DNA of 64,000 nt. Origin: Amycolatopsis sp. 2-15 (GTDB lineage Bacteria > Actinomycetota > Actinomycetes > Mycobacteriales > Pseudonocardiaceae). Below the pieces are notes generated by a model. The model made no database searches. It was not told where the DNA came from and saw only the letters and a program-made list of their open reading frames with translations. A program made the translations under genes and the position numbers. Within the stretch, counting starts at the first letter, position 1. Each line of letters begins with the position of its first letter. The stretch is from NCBI RefSeq assembly GCF_030285625.1, contig NZ_CP127294.1:9986064-10050063 (forward strand), read 5' to 3'. Shown piece after piece: positions 27,712 through 35,064 of the stretch.

Positions 27712-28152
27712 ATGCGGATCGCGATCGCCGCCGACCACCACGGCGTGAACCTCAAGCAGCGCCTCACGACCTGGCTCACCGCCCACGGTCACGAAGTGGA
27801 CGACCGCGGCTCGCACAGCGCGACCGACACCGTCGACTACCCGCCGCTGTGCGCCGACGTGAGCCGACGGGTCTCCGACGGTCGCGCGGACGCCGGCCTC
27901 GTGCTCGGCGGCAGCGGCCAGGGTGAGGTCATCGCCTGCAACAAGATCCGCGGCATCCGCGCGGGACTCGGGCACACCCCGTTCATGGTGGAGATCTCGC
28001 GCGGCAACAACAACGCCAACGTGCTCGTGATCGGCACGAAGGTCATCACGGACGACGAAGCCGAACAGCTGCTCGCGCTGTGGCTTTCGACGCCGTTCAA
28101 GGGCGGGCGGCACCAGGACCGCATCGACCAGATCAGCGCGCTGGAAGCCTGA
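27712..28152 (+). CDS. RpiB/LacAB-family sugar-phosphate isomerase-like protein
   Basis: 146 residues: MRIAIAADHHGVNLK, VDYPPLCADV, GLVLGGSGQGEVIACNKIRG. The base Cys of E. coli RpiB is Gly here, while the Glu of the mycobacterial type (GSGxGE) is kept. The context is not sugar metabolism, so it may isomerise a pathway intermediate such as an oxalomesaconate tautomer; this is inference. Its 3' end overlaps the convergent phosphatase gene by 20 bp. Confidence 0.85.
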   Translation: MRIAIAADHHGVNLKQRLTTWLTAHGHEVDDRGSHSATDTVDYPPLCADVSRRVSDGRADAGLVLGGSGQGEVIACNKIRGIRAGLGHTPFMVEISRGNNNANVLVIGTKVITDDEAEQLLALWLSTPFKGGRHQDRIDQISALEA

Positions 28153-28714
28153 CCGCCGGCCGGAACGGGACGGCGGTCGGCACCTCGGCACCGATCGCCT
28201 CCCGGAGGTCCAGCCCGCTCACGTGGGCCAGCAGCATGCGCAGGGAGTTGCCGTGCGCGACCACGAGCACCGAGCGGCCCGATTCCAGCAACGGCAACAG
28301 TTCTTCGAGCCAATACGGTCGCAGCCGCTCGTGCAGCATCTCCAGGCTTTCGCCGCCCGGCGGCACCCCGTCCGGCGCCCGCCGCCAGCGGGCGACCGCT
28401 TCCGCACCGAACCGCGCCCGGGCGTCGGCCCGCCCGATCCCTTGCAGCACACCGTAATGCCGCTCGACGAGCGCCGGCCGGTGCTCGACCTCCGTGGTGG
28501 GCGCGAGCACGCCCGCGACGATCGCGGCGGTGTCGGCGGCGCGGACCAGCGGCGAGGAGTGCACGACGTCCGGGACCCAGCCGGCCAGCTCGTCCGCGAC
28601 GGCTCGCGCTTCGCCGACGCCGGCCGGAGTCAGCGGGACGTCGAGATGCCCGGCGAACAGGTCCTCCGCGTTGGCGGTGCTCTCACCGTGGCGCAGCAGG
28701 ACGAGCTGAGTCAC
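28133..28714 (-). CDS. Histidine phosphatase superfamily protein
   Basis: 193 residues from the GTG overlapping the alpha/beta-hydrolase stop. Catalytic RHG motif LLRHGESTANAED, second His in VVAHGNSLRMLL and acid region ERHYGVLQGIGRAD, as in 2,3-bisphosphoglycerate-dependent mutases and phosphatases. Last gene of the leftward Rieske operon; the substrate is unknown. Confidence 0.88.
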   Translation of the reverse strand: MTQLVLLRHGESTANAEDLFAGHLDVPLTPAGVGEARAVADELAGWVPDVVHSSPLVRAADTAAIVAGVLAPTTEVEHRPALVERHYGVLQGIGRADARARFGAEAVARWRRAPDGVPPGGESLEMLHERLRPYWLEELLPLLESGRSVLVVAHGNSLRMLLAHVSGLDLREAIGAEVPTAVPFRPAVRLPAR

Positions 28715-29565
28715 CGGTCGTGCCCGCGCAGGAACTCGAGGACCCGCGCCGGCGCGGTCCCGGCCGTCTGCTCGGCGACGGGCACGTCCCAGTACTCGTG
28801 CACCGGCAGGCATTCCTGGAGGTAGCGCGCGGCCGACGGCGCGTGCGACGCGTCCTGCCCCGGCACGATCAGCGCGGGCACGTCGCAGGTCATCAGGTCC
28901 TCGGGCTCCACGCCCGGGACGGTGTCGCGGTCGAAGAGGCCGCGCACGGAACCCGTCGCGAGCAGGTCGTAGCGAGCCGGGTCGAAGGCCGCGTAGGCCT
29001 TCGCGAAGGTCTCGTCGCTGCGCAGGGCCGCGGCCCACGGACCCACCCGCGGGTCGGCGCTGAAGCCGGCGCTCGTCGAGCGGGCCAGGCCGACGACCGC
29101 CGGGAGTCCGTGTTCGGCGGCGAAGGCGAGGTGCTGCACGAACCGGCGGTGCTGCGCCATCCGGTAGCGAGGCCCGCCGGCCGGCGAGAACAACACCATG
29201 CTGCGCACCCGCTCCGGTGCCGCGACGGCGAGCGCCGCCGCCGTCGAGCACCCGACGCAGCCGCCCATGGTGTGCGCCGCGTCGATCCCGAGGTGGTCGA
29301 GCAGCGCGAGCGCCTGGCACACGTAGACGGGCCACTCCAGCCGCTCGATCCGGCCACCCGAGCGCCCCGATTCGCGCCGGTCGAAAACGACGCAGGTGTA
29401 CTCCGGCGCGAACGCGTCGAGGAAACCGAGCTCGCGGTAGCGCCCGAAACTCGTCCAATTGTCCAAACCGGAATCGAAGCCGCCCGGGCTGAACATCAGC
29501 AGCGGCGGCCCGTCACCGACGGTCTCGTAACGCGTAGCGATCCCGTCCAGCACGACCACGGGCAT
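28711..29565 (-). CDS. Alpha/beta hydrolase with Cys at the nucleophile elbow
   Basis: 284 residues. The oxyanion region is MFSPGGFDSG. The elbow reads MGGCVGCSTAA, so G-x-C-x-G with Cys103 replaces the usual Ser; a similar Cys is used by dienelactone hydrolases. LIVPGQDASHAPS gives the likely acid/base region. It may hydrolyse a lactone, ester or C-C bond in the pathway. Middle gene of the Rieske operon. Confidence 0.82.
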   Translation of the reverse strand: MPVVVLDGIATRYETVGDGPPLLMFSPGGFDSGLDNWTSFGRYRELGFLDAFAPEYTCVVFDRRESGRSGGRIERLEWPVYVCQALALLDHLGIDAAHTMGGCVGCSTAAALAVAAPERVRSMVLFSPAGGPRYRMAQHRRFVQHLAFAAEHGLPAVVGLARSTSAGFSADPRVGPWAAALRSDETFAKAYAAFDPARYDLLATGSVRGLFDRDTVPGVEPEDLMTCDVPALIVPGQDASHAPSAARYLQECLPVHEYWDVPVAEQTAGTAPARVLEFLRGHDR

Positions 29566-29577
29566 GCGAACTTCTCC

Positions 29578-30420
29578 TCAGCTCTGCGGCACCTTGATGC
29601 CACCACGGATCTGCCTGCCCCCGCGGATGTCCGCGGCGCAGTCGGTCAGCGCGTCGAACGCGATCCGCGCGACGTTGGCGTAGGTGTCGACGTCCTTGTC
29701 CACGTTGGCCGCGTTGTAGCCGATGGCCGCGGTCGCCATGCGGATCCGCCCGTCGAGCCACGGACCGCCCCCGAACCCGCCGAGCACCGGGATCGACACC
29801 GCGTCCACCACCGCCGGCCCCACCACCGGGCCGGAGTTGGTGAAGTTGAGCGCGACGGCTCCCGCCGACTCGAGCAGCTTGGCCTCCGCCACCAGCTCGT
29901 CCAGCATCCCGTCGGGCACCTGGGCGACGCTGGCCGCCGAGTACTCGATGCCGTACTTCAAGGCCGTCTGCGGCGTGATCCCGAACTGCGCGAAGACCGG
30001 AATGCCCGCCCTGGTGACTGCCTCGACCGCGTCCGGGAAGTCCGCGGCCCCGTCGAGCTTCACCAGGTCGACGCCCGCCTCCTTGACCAGCCTGATCGCC
30101 GCGTCGACCGCACTGGCGGCGCCCTGCTGCAGCGGGCCGAACGGGAAGTCGCAGCTGAGCAGCGCTCGCCGGACTCCCCGCCGAGCCGCCTTCGCGACCA
30201 CGAGCACCTCGTCGAAGGTGATCTCGAGCGGATGCGGCTGCCCCCAGAGGTTGACCCCGACGGTGTCGCCGACCGAGACGATGTCCACGCCGACCCGGTC
30301 GGCGATGCGCGCCATCTGGTAGTCCCAGGCGACGATACAGACGCTCTTCTCGCCGCGCGTCTTCATCGCCTGCAGAGCCGGGATGGTGACCTTGCCGGCC
30401 GGATCACTCTCGGGGCTCAT
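29578..30420 (-). CDS. PanB-like (ketopantoate hydroxymethyltransferase superfamily) protein
   Basis: 280 residues with the PEP-mutase/PanB TIM barrel. IVSVGDTVGVNL and LLSCDFPFGPL keep the two Mg-binding Asp positions; VDLVKLDGAADF has Asp where PanB has Glu. Within a catabolic operon, pantothenate synthesis is unlikely; an aldol or retro-aldol step on a 2-oxoacid is the inference. Its start overlaps the stop of the unknown gene before it (4 nt). Confidence 0.75.
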   Translation of the reverse strand: MSPESDPAGKVTIPALQAMKTRGEKSVCIVAWDYQMARIADRVGVDIVSVGDTVGVNLWGQPHPLEITFDEVLVVAKAARRGVRRALLSCDFPFGPLQQGAASAVDAAIRLVKEAGVDLVKLDGAADFPDAVEAVTRAGIPVFAQFGITPQTALKYGIEYSAASVAQVPDGMLDELVAEAKLLESAGAVALNFTNSGPVVGPAVVDAVSIPVLGGFGGGPWLDGRIRMATAAIGYNAANVDKDVDTYANVARIAFDALTDCAADIRGGRQIRGGIKVPQS

Positions 30421-30896
30421 GCGCGCGTCGCTTTCAGCAGTTCCAACAGGTCGTCCTCCTCGGCGGGCACCAAGAGGATCCGGGCGTGCGGGCGCAGCGA
30501 GAACAGCGCCTCGTTCGCAACCCCGTCCGAGGTCACGACCAGGCCGGCCGTCATGATCCCGCGCACCGTGCAGGCCGCACCGATGGTGGCCGCCGCCTCC
30601 GCGTTCTCGCCGGTGGTCGAGACCAGCACGACCGTGTTGCTGTCACGCAGCTCTTCGGTGAGCGCCACCCGGTCGCCGGTCATGGTGACCAGCTCGTCAC
30701 CGGCGCCGGAAACCGAGTAGAACCGCGCCTGCGCCCACTCCTCGGCGGCGGTTCGCTCGACGATGTCCTTCGCCGCGTCGTCGAGCGCCACCACCCGCGT
30801 GTTGCGGGCGGCTGACAACGGGTAATCGATCCGGAAAGCCGCTTCCTCGGCCGTCGCCGCGCGGGCACAACTGCTGACCAAACCACGTGACAACAC
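30417..30896 (-). CDS. Conserved protein of unknown function, coupled to the PanB-like gene
   Basis: 159 residues from GTG 30896, preceded by GGCGAGGAACGCG. It has Rossmann-like alternation (NTVVLVSTTGENAEAAATIG, GIMTAGLVVTSDG, HARILLVPAEEDDLLELLKA). No signal peptide or membrane segment. I do not recognise the family. The tight coupling to the PanB-like gene suggests a subunit or helper of that enzyme. Confidence 0.65.
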   Translation of the reverse strand: MLSRGLVSSCARAATAEEAAFRIDYPLSAARNTRVVALDDAAKDIVERTAAEEWAQARFYSVSGAGDELVTMTGDRVALTEELRDSNTVVLVSTTGENAEAAATIGAACTVRGIMTAGLVVTSDGVANEALFSLRPHARILLVPAEEDDLLELLKATRA

Positions 30897-30912
30897 CGCG
30901 TTCCTCGCCGTC

Positions 30913-32196
30913 TCAGACCGTGGTCTGCCGCACGCCCGGCTTGGCGACCATCGCCTCACCGATCCCGTCCACAAAGGACTGGTCGGCCGGCAGCACGACC
31001 GCGACCGAGCGCACCTTCTGGTGCCGGGCCCGGTTGCCCGCCGGCTCGACCCCGTCCTCGGCCAGCGCGAGCGCCGCCTTGCGGAGCTTCTGGCGCGCCT
31101 TGATGATGCCCGCGTCGGTGGCAACGAGACGCTCCTTGGTCCGGTCGACGATCGGCCCCATCGACTCCTGCAGCGACGAGTCCTGCAGCGCGATGCCCTT
31201 GATGCCGGAGTAGGTCTCGCCGCGCCGCTGCGCGTCGCGGTCCATGAGGTAGTCGTTGTCCTTGTTCGCGAGCGGCCGGTAGTTCTCGTCGTTCGCGCTG
31301 TGCACGCCCAGGCCGGCCCGCATGGCCGCGACCTCTTCGCTGTCGAGCTGGCGGGTCGGGTGATAGTCGAAGCTCCAGGCCCAGCAGTTCTCGTCGTCGA
31401 TCGGCACCCAGAAGTGGCCGTGCATCGGGTGGTCGGCACGCGGCGGGACCATGGTGAAGTTCGGCAGCACCCACGGCGTCACCCGCCAGTAGTAGTGCCC
31501 CTCCTCCGCGCTGCGGCGAGCGCCGATGAGCAAGCCGCCCTCGTAGTCGACGACCTCGAAGAACGGCTTCAGGTCCGCGCGGTTGTAGGCGTTGCCCCTC
31601 GAACCCTTGAACAGCGGGTCGCTGTCGAGGCTGCCCGAATGCAGGAAGGTGACGTGGCTGGAGTCGATGCCGCCTTCGAGCGCCTGCAGCCAGTTGCACT
31701 CCTGAAAGCGCTTCGACGTGAACGCCTGCCCCTCCGGAACGGTCACGAACTCCCACTCCGGCAGCGGCGGCTGCGCCTCGGGGTCACCGAAGTAGGCCCA
31801 CAGCACGTCGCCGCGCTTGACCAGCGGGTAGGACTTCAGCTTGACGTTGGCGCAGAAGTTGCTGGTCTCGGGCTCGCTCGGGACCTCGATCGCCTGACCG
31901 GTGTAGTCGTACTTCCAGCCGTGGTACGGGCAGCGCAGGCCGCCGGCCTCGTTGCGGCCGAACCACAGCGAGACACCGCGGTGCGCGCAGAACTCGTCCA
32001 TCAGACCGTACCGGCCCTCCGAATCGCGGAAGGCGATCAGCCGCTCCGACAGGATCTTGACCCGCACCGGCGGGCAATCGTCGGCGGGCAGCTCCTCGGC
32101 CAGCAGAACAGGCTGCCAGAAGCGCCGGAACAGAGCGCCCATCTTGGTCCCCGGCCCGGTCTGCGTCAGCAGTTCGTTGATCTCTGTTCGGAGCAC
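30913..32196 (-). CDS. Rieske non-heme iron oxygenase, alpha subunit (phthalate 4,5-dioxygenase-like)
   Basis: 427 residues. Rieske 2Fe-2S ligands CAHRG and CPYHGW (residues about 70-95). Mononuclear Fe site ALEGGIDSSHVTFLHSGSL with two His and acidic partners. The single-component alpha-type, without a small beta subunit, fits the phthalate dioxygenase/vanillate demethylase group. It needs a reductase (21530) and a ferredoxin (32291). First gene of a leftward operon continuing to 28133. Confidence 0.92.
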   Translation of the reverse strand: MLRTEINELLTQTGPGTKMGALFRRFWQPVLLAEELPADDCPPVRVKILSERLIAFRDSEGRYGLMDEFCAHRGVSLWFGRNEAGGLRCPYHGWKYDYTGQAIEVPSEPETSNFCANVKLKSYPLVKRGDVLWAYFGDPEAQPPLPEWEFVTVPEGQAFTSKRFQECNWLQALEGGIDSSHVTFLHSGSLDSDPLFKGSRGNAYNRADLKPFFEVVDYEGGLLIGARRSAEEGHYYWRVTPWVLPNFTMVPPRADHPMHGHFWVPIDDENCWAWSFDYHPTRQLDSEEVAAMRAGLGVHSANDENYRPLANKDNDYLMDRDAQRRGETYSGIKGIALQDSSLQESMGPIVDRTKERLVATDAGIIKARQKLRKAALALAEDGVEPAGNRARHQKVRSVAVVLPADQSFVDGIGEAMVAKPGVRQTTV

Positions 32197-32290
32197 GCTG
32201 AAGTCCTTTCACGCCGGCGATCGCGAAGCCGTCATAGGATTGAATATCAGACCATTGAGCCACTGGCAATGGGCTATCCTGCAGTCAAGG

Positions 32291-32617
32291 TCAGACGACT
32301 TGCTCGTCGGGCACGTCGACGATCAGCCCGTCCAGCTCCGAGGTCATCTGAATCTGACAAGACAGGCGGCTGTTGACCTGCCGATCGCCGACCGCGAGAT
32401 CAAGGAGGTCGTCCTCCATGTCACCGACCTCACCAACCTGATCCACGTACTCTTCGCGCACCCGCACGTGGCAAGTGCCACACGAGAGGCAGCCCCCGCA
32501 CTCGCCGATGATCCCGGGAACGCCCGCGCGCACGGCCGCGCTCATGACACTCTCCCCAGCGGATGCGTCGACGACCCGCTCCTCGCCGCCACTGTCCACG
32601 TACACGATCTTCGGCAT
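32291..32617 (-). CDS. 2Fe-2S ferredoxin, adrenodoxin/putidaredoxin type
   Basis: 108 residues from ATG MPKIVYVDSGGEE. Cluster ligands GECGGCLSCGTCHV plus a distal Cys in RLSCQIQ match the C-x5-C-x2-C-x(n)-C pattern. It carries electrons from the FAD reductase to the Rieske oxygenase. It lies 94 bp upstream of the oxygenase; a CCAATATACCA operator sits 33 nt before its start. Confidence 0.92.
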   Translation of the reverse strand: MPKIVYVDSGGEERVVDASAGESVMSAAVRAGVPGIIGECGGCLSCGTCHVRVREEYVDQVGEVGDMEDDLLDLAVGDRQVNSRLSCQIQMTSELDGLIVDVPDEQVV

Positions 32618-32649
32618 GCGGCGTCCCTCGATTCCGGCTAATGGACTTA

Positions 32650-32660
32650 CCAATATACCA
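32650..32660. promoter_or_regulatory. FadR-like operator variant CCAATATACCA
   Basis: Exact copy of the 26717 site, just upstream of the ferredoxin-Rieske operon. A weaker half-site (TGGTCTGATA, reverse strand, near 32245-32254) precedes the Rieske gene. Confidence 0.6.
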
Positions 32661-32677
32661 GCTTGTTGTCGCTACGC

Positions 32678-32945
32678 AAGCAGCGAGGCGGGATTGGATG
32701 TCGCTGGGCCAGAGGATGAGGCGGTAGCGGTCGTTGACGAAGCGGCCGTCGTCAAAGATGGTGCGGAATCCGTTGGCGTAGACCGCGGGCGGTGTAATCG
32801 CCGGGTGGGATGGTGGTGCGGAGAATGGTGGGGCGGTAGTCGAATTTGGGCACGACGATGCGAGCGCTGGTTATTCGGAGGCCGGCTTCAGCGACGCGGT
32901 CCCAGTCGTCGAGGTTGTCAAGCGAAGTGCCCACACGGCCGACCC
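32678..32945 (-). pseudogene. C-terminal fragment of a conserved actinobacterial protein, frameshifted
   Basis: Reads DDWDRVAEAGLRITSARIVV and TILRTTIPPGDYTAR. A one-base shift near 32790 is then needed to continue YANGFRTIFDDGRF and DRYRLILWPSD. The terminal pattern (DYT..VY....D..Y...LWP) recurs in actinobacterial hypothetical and immunity-like proteins. The 5' part is missing. Confidence 0.5.
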
Positions 32946-32983
32946 GCGGGCAAGCGACAGCAGTACAAGCGCACGGGAGAGAC

Positions 32984-33117
32984 ATGGGAAAGAGCCGCGA
33001 TGGCATTGATATGCTCGCCGAGAAGCTGATCGCTGACTTCAACCGACACGACGCCCGTGACTTCGCCGCCAACTTCACTCCGCAGGCGTCCTTCGTGGAC
33101 TTCCTCGGACGGAGAAT
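32984..33117 (+). pseudogene. N-terminal fragment of a SnoaL/DUF4440-like protein
   Basis: IADFNRHDARDFAANFTPQA followed by SFVDFLGRR is typical of the first third of SnoaL-fold proteins. The similarity then stops abruptly, so only about 40 residues remain. Confidence 0.4.
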
Positions 33118-33355
33118 CCGAACTACGCCGAGCGGCGCTTTGCCGACGACGATAAGTTCGTCAGCGCGCACGGCAGCGCGGCCCTGGACCTGCTCTGCAC
33201 TGCGGTCGCCCGCGCGAGCCCGTGCCTGGTGGGCGCGTCGCACGATGCGCTCGTCGAGCACCAGCCGGCGCGTTGCGTTGTCGAGGTGCTGCCCGGTCAT
33301 GGCCAGCTCAGCGGCCAGCAGCCAGGTTTCGGCCCGTGCACGTACTGCTTCAGCA

Positions 33356-33676
33356 TCATCGGCTTTCCTGGGTGTCGTTCCCGACCGCGCCGAAGCTGCT
33401 CGTGACCGTCGGCGCGGCGTCGCGGGTTTCAGCAGCGAGGGCGAGGTCAACGAGTTGACGGACGGCTTCCGCGCGACTGCCGATCCCCCGCTCGGCCGCC
33501 CACGCCTCGACGCGCGCCTGGCGGTCGTCGCCGAGCTTGAGCGGGAACGGCTTGCCGCCCACGACCACTGGTCGGCCCGGGCCGCGTTCCTCCAACAGAA
33601 CGCACGAAATTCCCCTCGCCAAGAGCAACCAGCCCAACCTGCTGGGCCCCCGACGAACCCAAGATCGCTCTGCCAA
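33356..33676 (-). CDS. Small ribbon-helix-helix (CopG-like) protein
   Basis: 106 residues at most; the start is uncertain. Residues about 40-90 read PFPLKLGDDRQARVEAWAAE, then SRAEAVRQLVDLALAAE, a ribbon-helix-helix DNA-binding pattern (beta strand, two helices). The N-terminal 40 residues look non-native. It could be an antitoxin or transfer-related repressor fragment. No partner toxin was seen. Confidence 0.45.
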   Translation of the reverse strand: MAERSWVRRGPSRLGWLLLARGISCVLLEERGPGRPVVVGGKPFPLKLGDDRQARVEAWAAERGIGSRAEAVRQLVDLALAAETRDAAPTVTSSFGAVGNDTQESR

Positions 33677-34071
33677 ACGGGATTACTCAAGGAAATAGAC
33701 CAAGCGGCCTATTTGACGGATCGCGACCGTGTGACCCAAGTCGCATTGAAAGCAATTAAGCCACAGATCATGCAAAACGGACAAATTATTGTAATGCCGC
33801 AATCGGGACCAGAAGTAACTCTCTGTCAGTCCTCCAGAGCGCCCCACGACCGCTACCAACCCGCTGGCGCTTGAGCCCACACGATCCCCCGGCGCCCACA
33901 GTCGTCGCTGGGGCCTGCGTGGCGACACCGATCTTGGAGCAAATCTGGAGCAGCGGCACGTGATCAACGGTGATCAACGGTCTCAGACTGCGCACAACAG
34001 CCACCAACAACAACGCCCGACCAGCAGGTTCTCCATAATCGCAGGTCAGCGACTTGATCGAACCTTACTGA
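33677..34071. other. AT-richer island edge without a clear gene
   Basis: GC drops at 33690-33850. A short plus-strand frame (LTDRDRVTQVALKAIKPQIM) may be a gene remnant. A tandem TGATCAACGG repeat lies at 33961-33980. No integrase is found where one would be expected. Confidence 0.4.
33935..33953 (+). repeat. Direct-repeat motif TGGAGCAAATCTGGAGCAG, middle copy
   Basis: Lies 119 bp before the right att-like repeat; identical to 34217-34235 and close to 7654-7673. Candidate recombinase arm site. Confidence 0.5.
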
Positions 34072-34118
34072 CAGTGAGGGGGTCAGGGGTTCGAGTCCCC
34101 TTAGCTCCACAGTGACGA
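34072..34118 (+). repeat. att-like direct repeat, right copy (tRNA-Ala 3' part)
   Basis: 47 bp identical to 7508-7554. No tRNA 5' half precedes it (the upstream bases CTTACTGA do not rebuild the D arm), so this is a recombination scar and not a gene. Confidence 0.85.
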
Positions 34119-34122
34119 ATCA

Positions 34123-34162
34123 CCGCCCACCGGAACGATCGTTCCAGGTAGGGCGGTTTTTT
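34123..34162 (+). terminator. Second copy of the tRNA-Ala terminator
   Basis: CCGCCC...GGGCGG with inner stem GGAAC/GTTCC and a TTTTTT tail. The paired changes relative to the 7559 copy keep the hairpin. Confidence 0.8.
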
Positions 34163-34216
34163 CGTGCTGGCGAACGTTGAGTTTTACCCACTCAACTTCG
34201 GCTATGGCACTGAAGC

Positions 34217-34235
34217 TGGAGCAAATCTGGAGCAG
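34217..34235 (+). repeat. Direct-repeat motif TGGAGCAAATCTGGAGCAG, right copy
   Basis: At the same offset from its att-like repeat as the 7654 copy is from the left one. The flanking sequence is also alignable by eye for about 230 bp. Confidence 0.5.
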
Positions 34236-34739
34236 CACGGCTGAATCAGCGAAACGGGGTCACGCAAGCAGCCCCGGCAGCGTGCTCCGAATGAGTGGAT
34301 CTTCATCGACGCCCGCGATGAGTCCAGCCCCACCTCCAACCTCCACATTGTGGTGGCGTCGATGCGGATCTTCGTGACGCACAGCGTCGCCTGACCGCCA
34401 GCGTCGCGCAGCCGGATCTAATTCGACTGATCTCTCCGTGTGATGTCGTAGACGTGGCGGTGCATGAGCCGCGTGTCGCTGACTTGCGATCGCCCGGCCG
34501 GCGGAATGCGCCCAAGGGCGCGCAATCAGCGCGCGCTACGCCCCAGCAACGAACAGCAGCCTCTCCTGACCGAGATGCCGCGACACAGGCCCGGTCGTAG
34601 CCCAGCAGGCAAGCGGGCCGTGGCGCAGTACGTCGGGGAGTGCGCGCCGGCTTTCGGCCCCGCCGTTTACACGGGTTGAGCAACTGGCCATAGCCCTGGA
34701 CACTGATCCAGTACTCTCTGTGACAGGAGGGAGGGATTC
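34236..34739. other. Degenerate spacer
   Basis: A short frame ending SNLHIVVASMRIFVTHSVA (stop near 34393) may be the tail of a lost gene. Otherwise no gene was recognised. A purine-rich ribosome site for the next gene is at 34725-34735. Confidence 0.35.
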
Positions 34740-34743
34740 TGTG

Positions 34744-35064
34744 ATGGATGGACCTGGGTTTCATGTCGAGGTGGACAAGCTCGACGAAGCTGCGACCGGC
34801 ATCAGGCAGAGCGTCGACGATCAGGAGAATTTCGAACTTCGTGGACTCTGCGGCGATAGCAGTCTGTATGGGCACTCTGGTGTGCACGACGCGTTGATGG
34901 ACTTCTGCGCGCGATGGAGCGACGGCCTCGACACTCTCACCGACGACATCGGCGCCATCGCGGACACGCTCTCCCGCGCGACTCGGGCATATCGCGCCAT
35001 CGATGACGCGGCCACCCGCTCGTTGACCGCTGACCCCGGCGAGGGCGCAGTCGACGATGGCTGA
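34744..35064 (+). CDS. Small ESX/WXG100-like protein
   Basis: 106 residues, helical and soluble, without a signal peptide: FHVEVDKLDEAATGIRQSVD and ARWSDGLDTLTDDIGAIADT. It resembles the first-gene partners (ESX type C-like) of secreted polymorphic toxins in actinomycetes. It follows AGGAGGGAGGG; a GTG one codon upstream is also possible. It overlaps the toxin gene start by 8 bp, so the products probably form a secretion complex. Confidence 0.75.
   Translation: MDGPGFHVEVDKLDEAATGIRQSVDDQENFELRGLCGDSSLYGHSGVHDALMDFCARWSDGLDTLTDDIGAIADTLSRATRAYRAIDDAATRSLTADPGEGAVDDG

Noticed and set aside
27712..28152. Pentose phosphate pathway rpiB
   Set aside because: Not excluded by sequence, but its operon position behind a decarboxylase-like gene under the cluster's operator makes a catabolic isomerase more likely.
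29578..30420. Pantothenate biosynthesis (panB)
   Set aside because: No panC or panD nearby, the catalytic-region residue differs, and the gene is embedded in a Rieske operon.
34064..34110. Possible second tRNA gene
   Set aside because: Only the 3' part from the anticodon arm is present. No D arm or 5' acceptor strand can be drawn, so it is an att-type scar.
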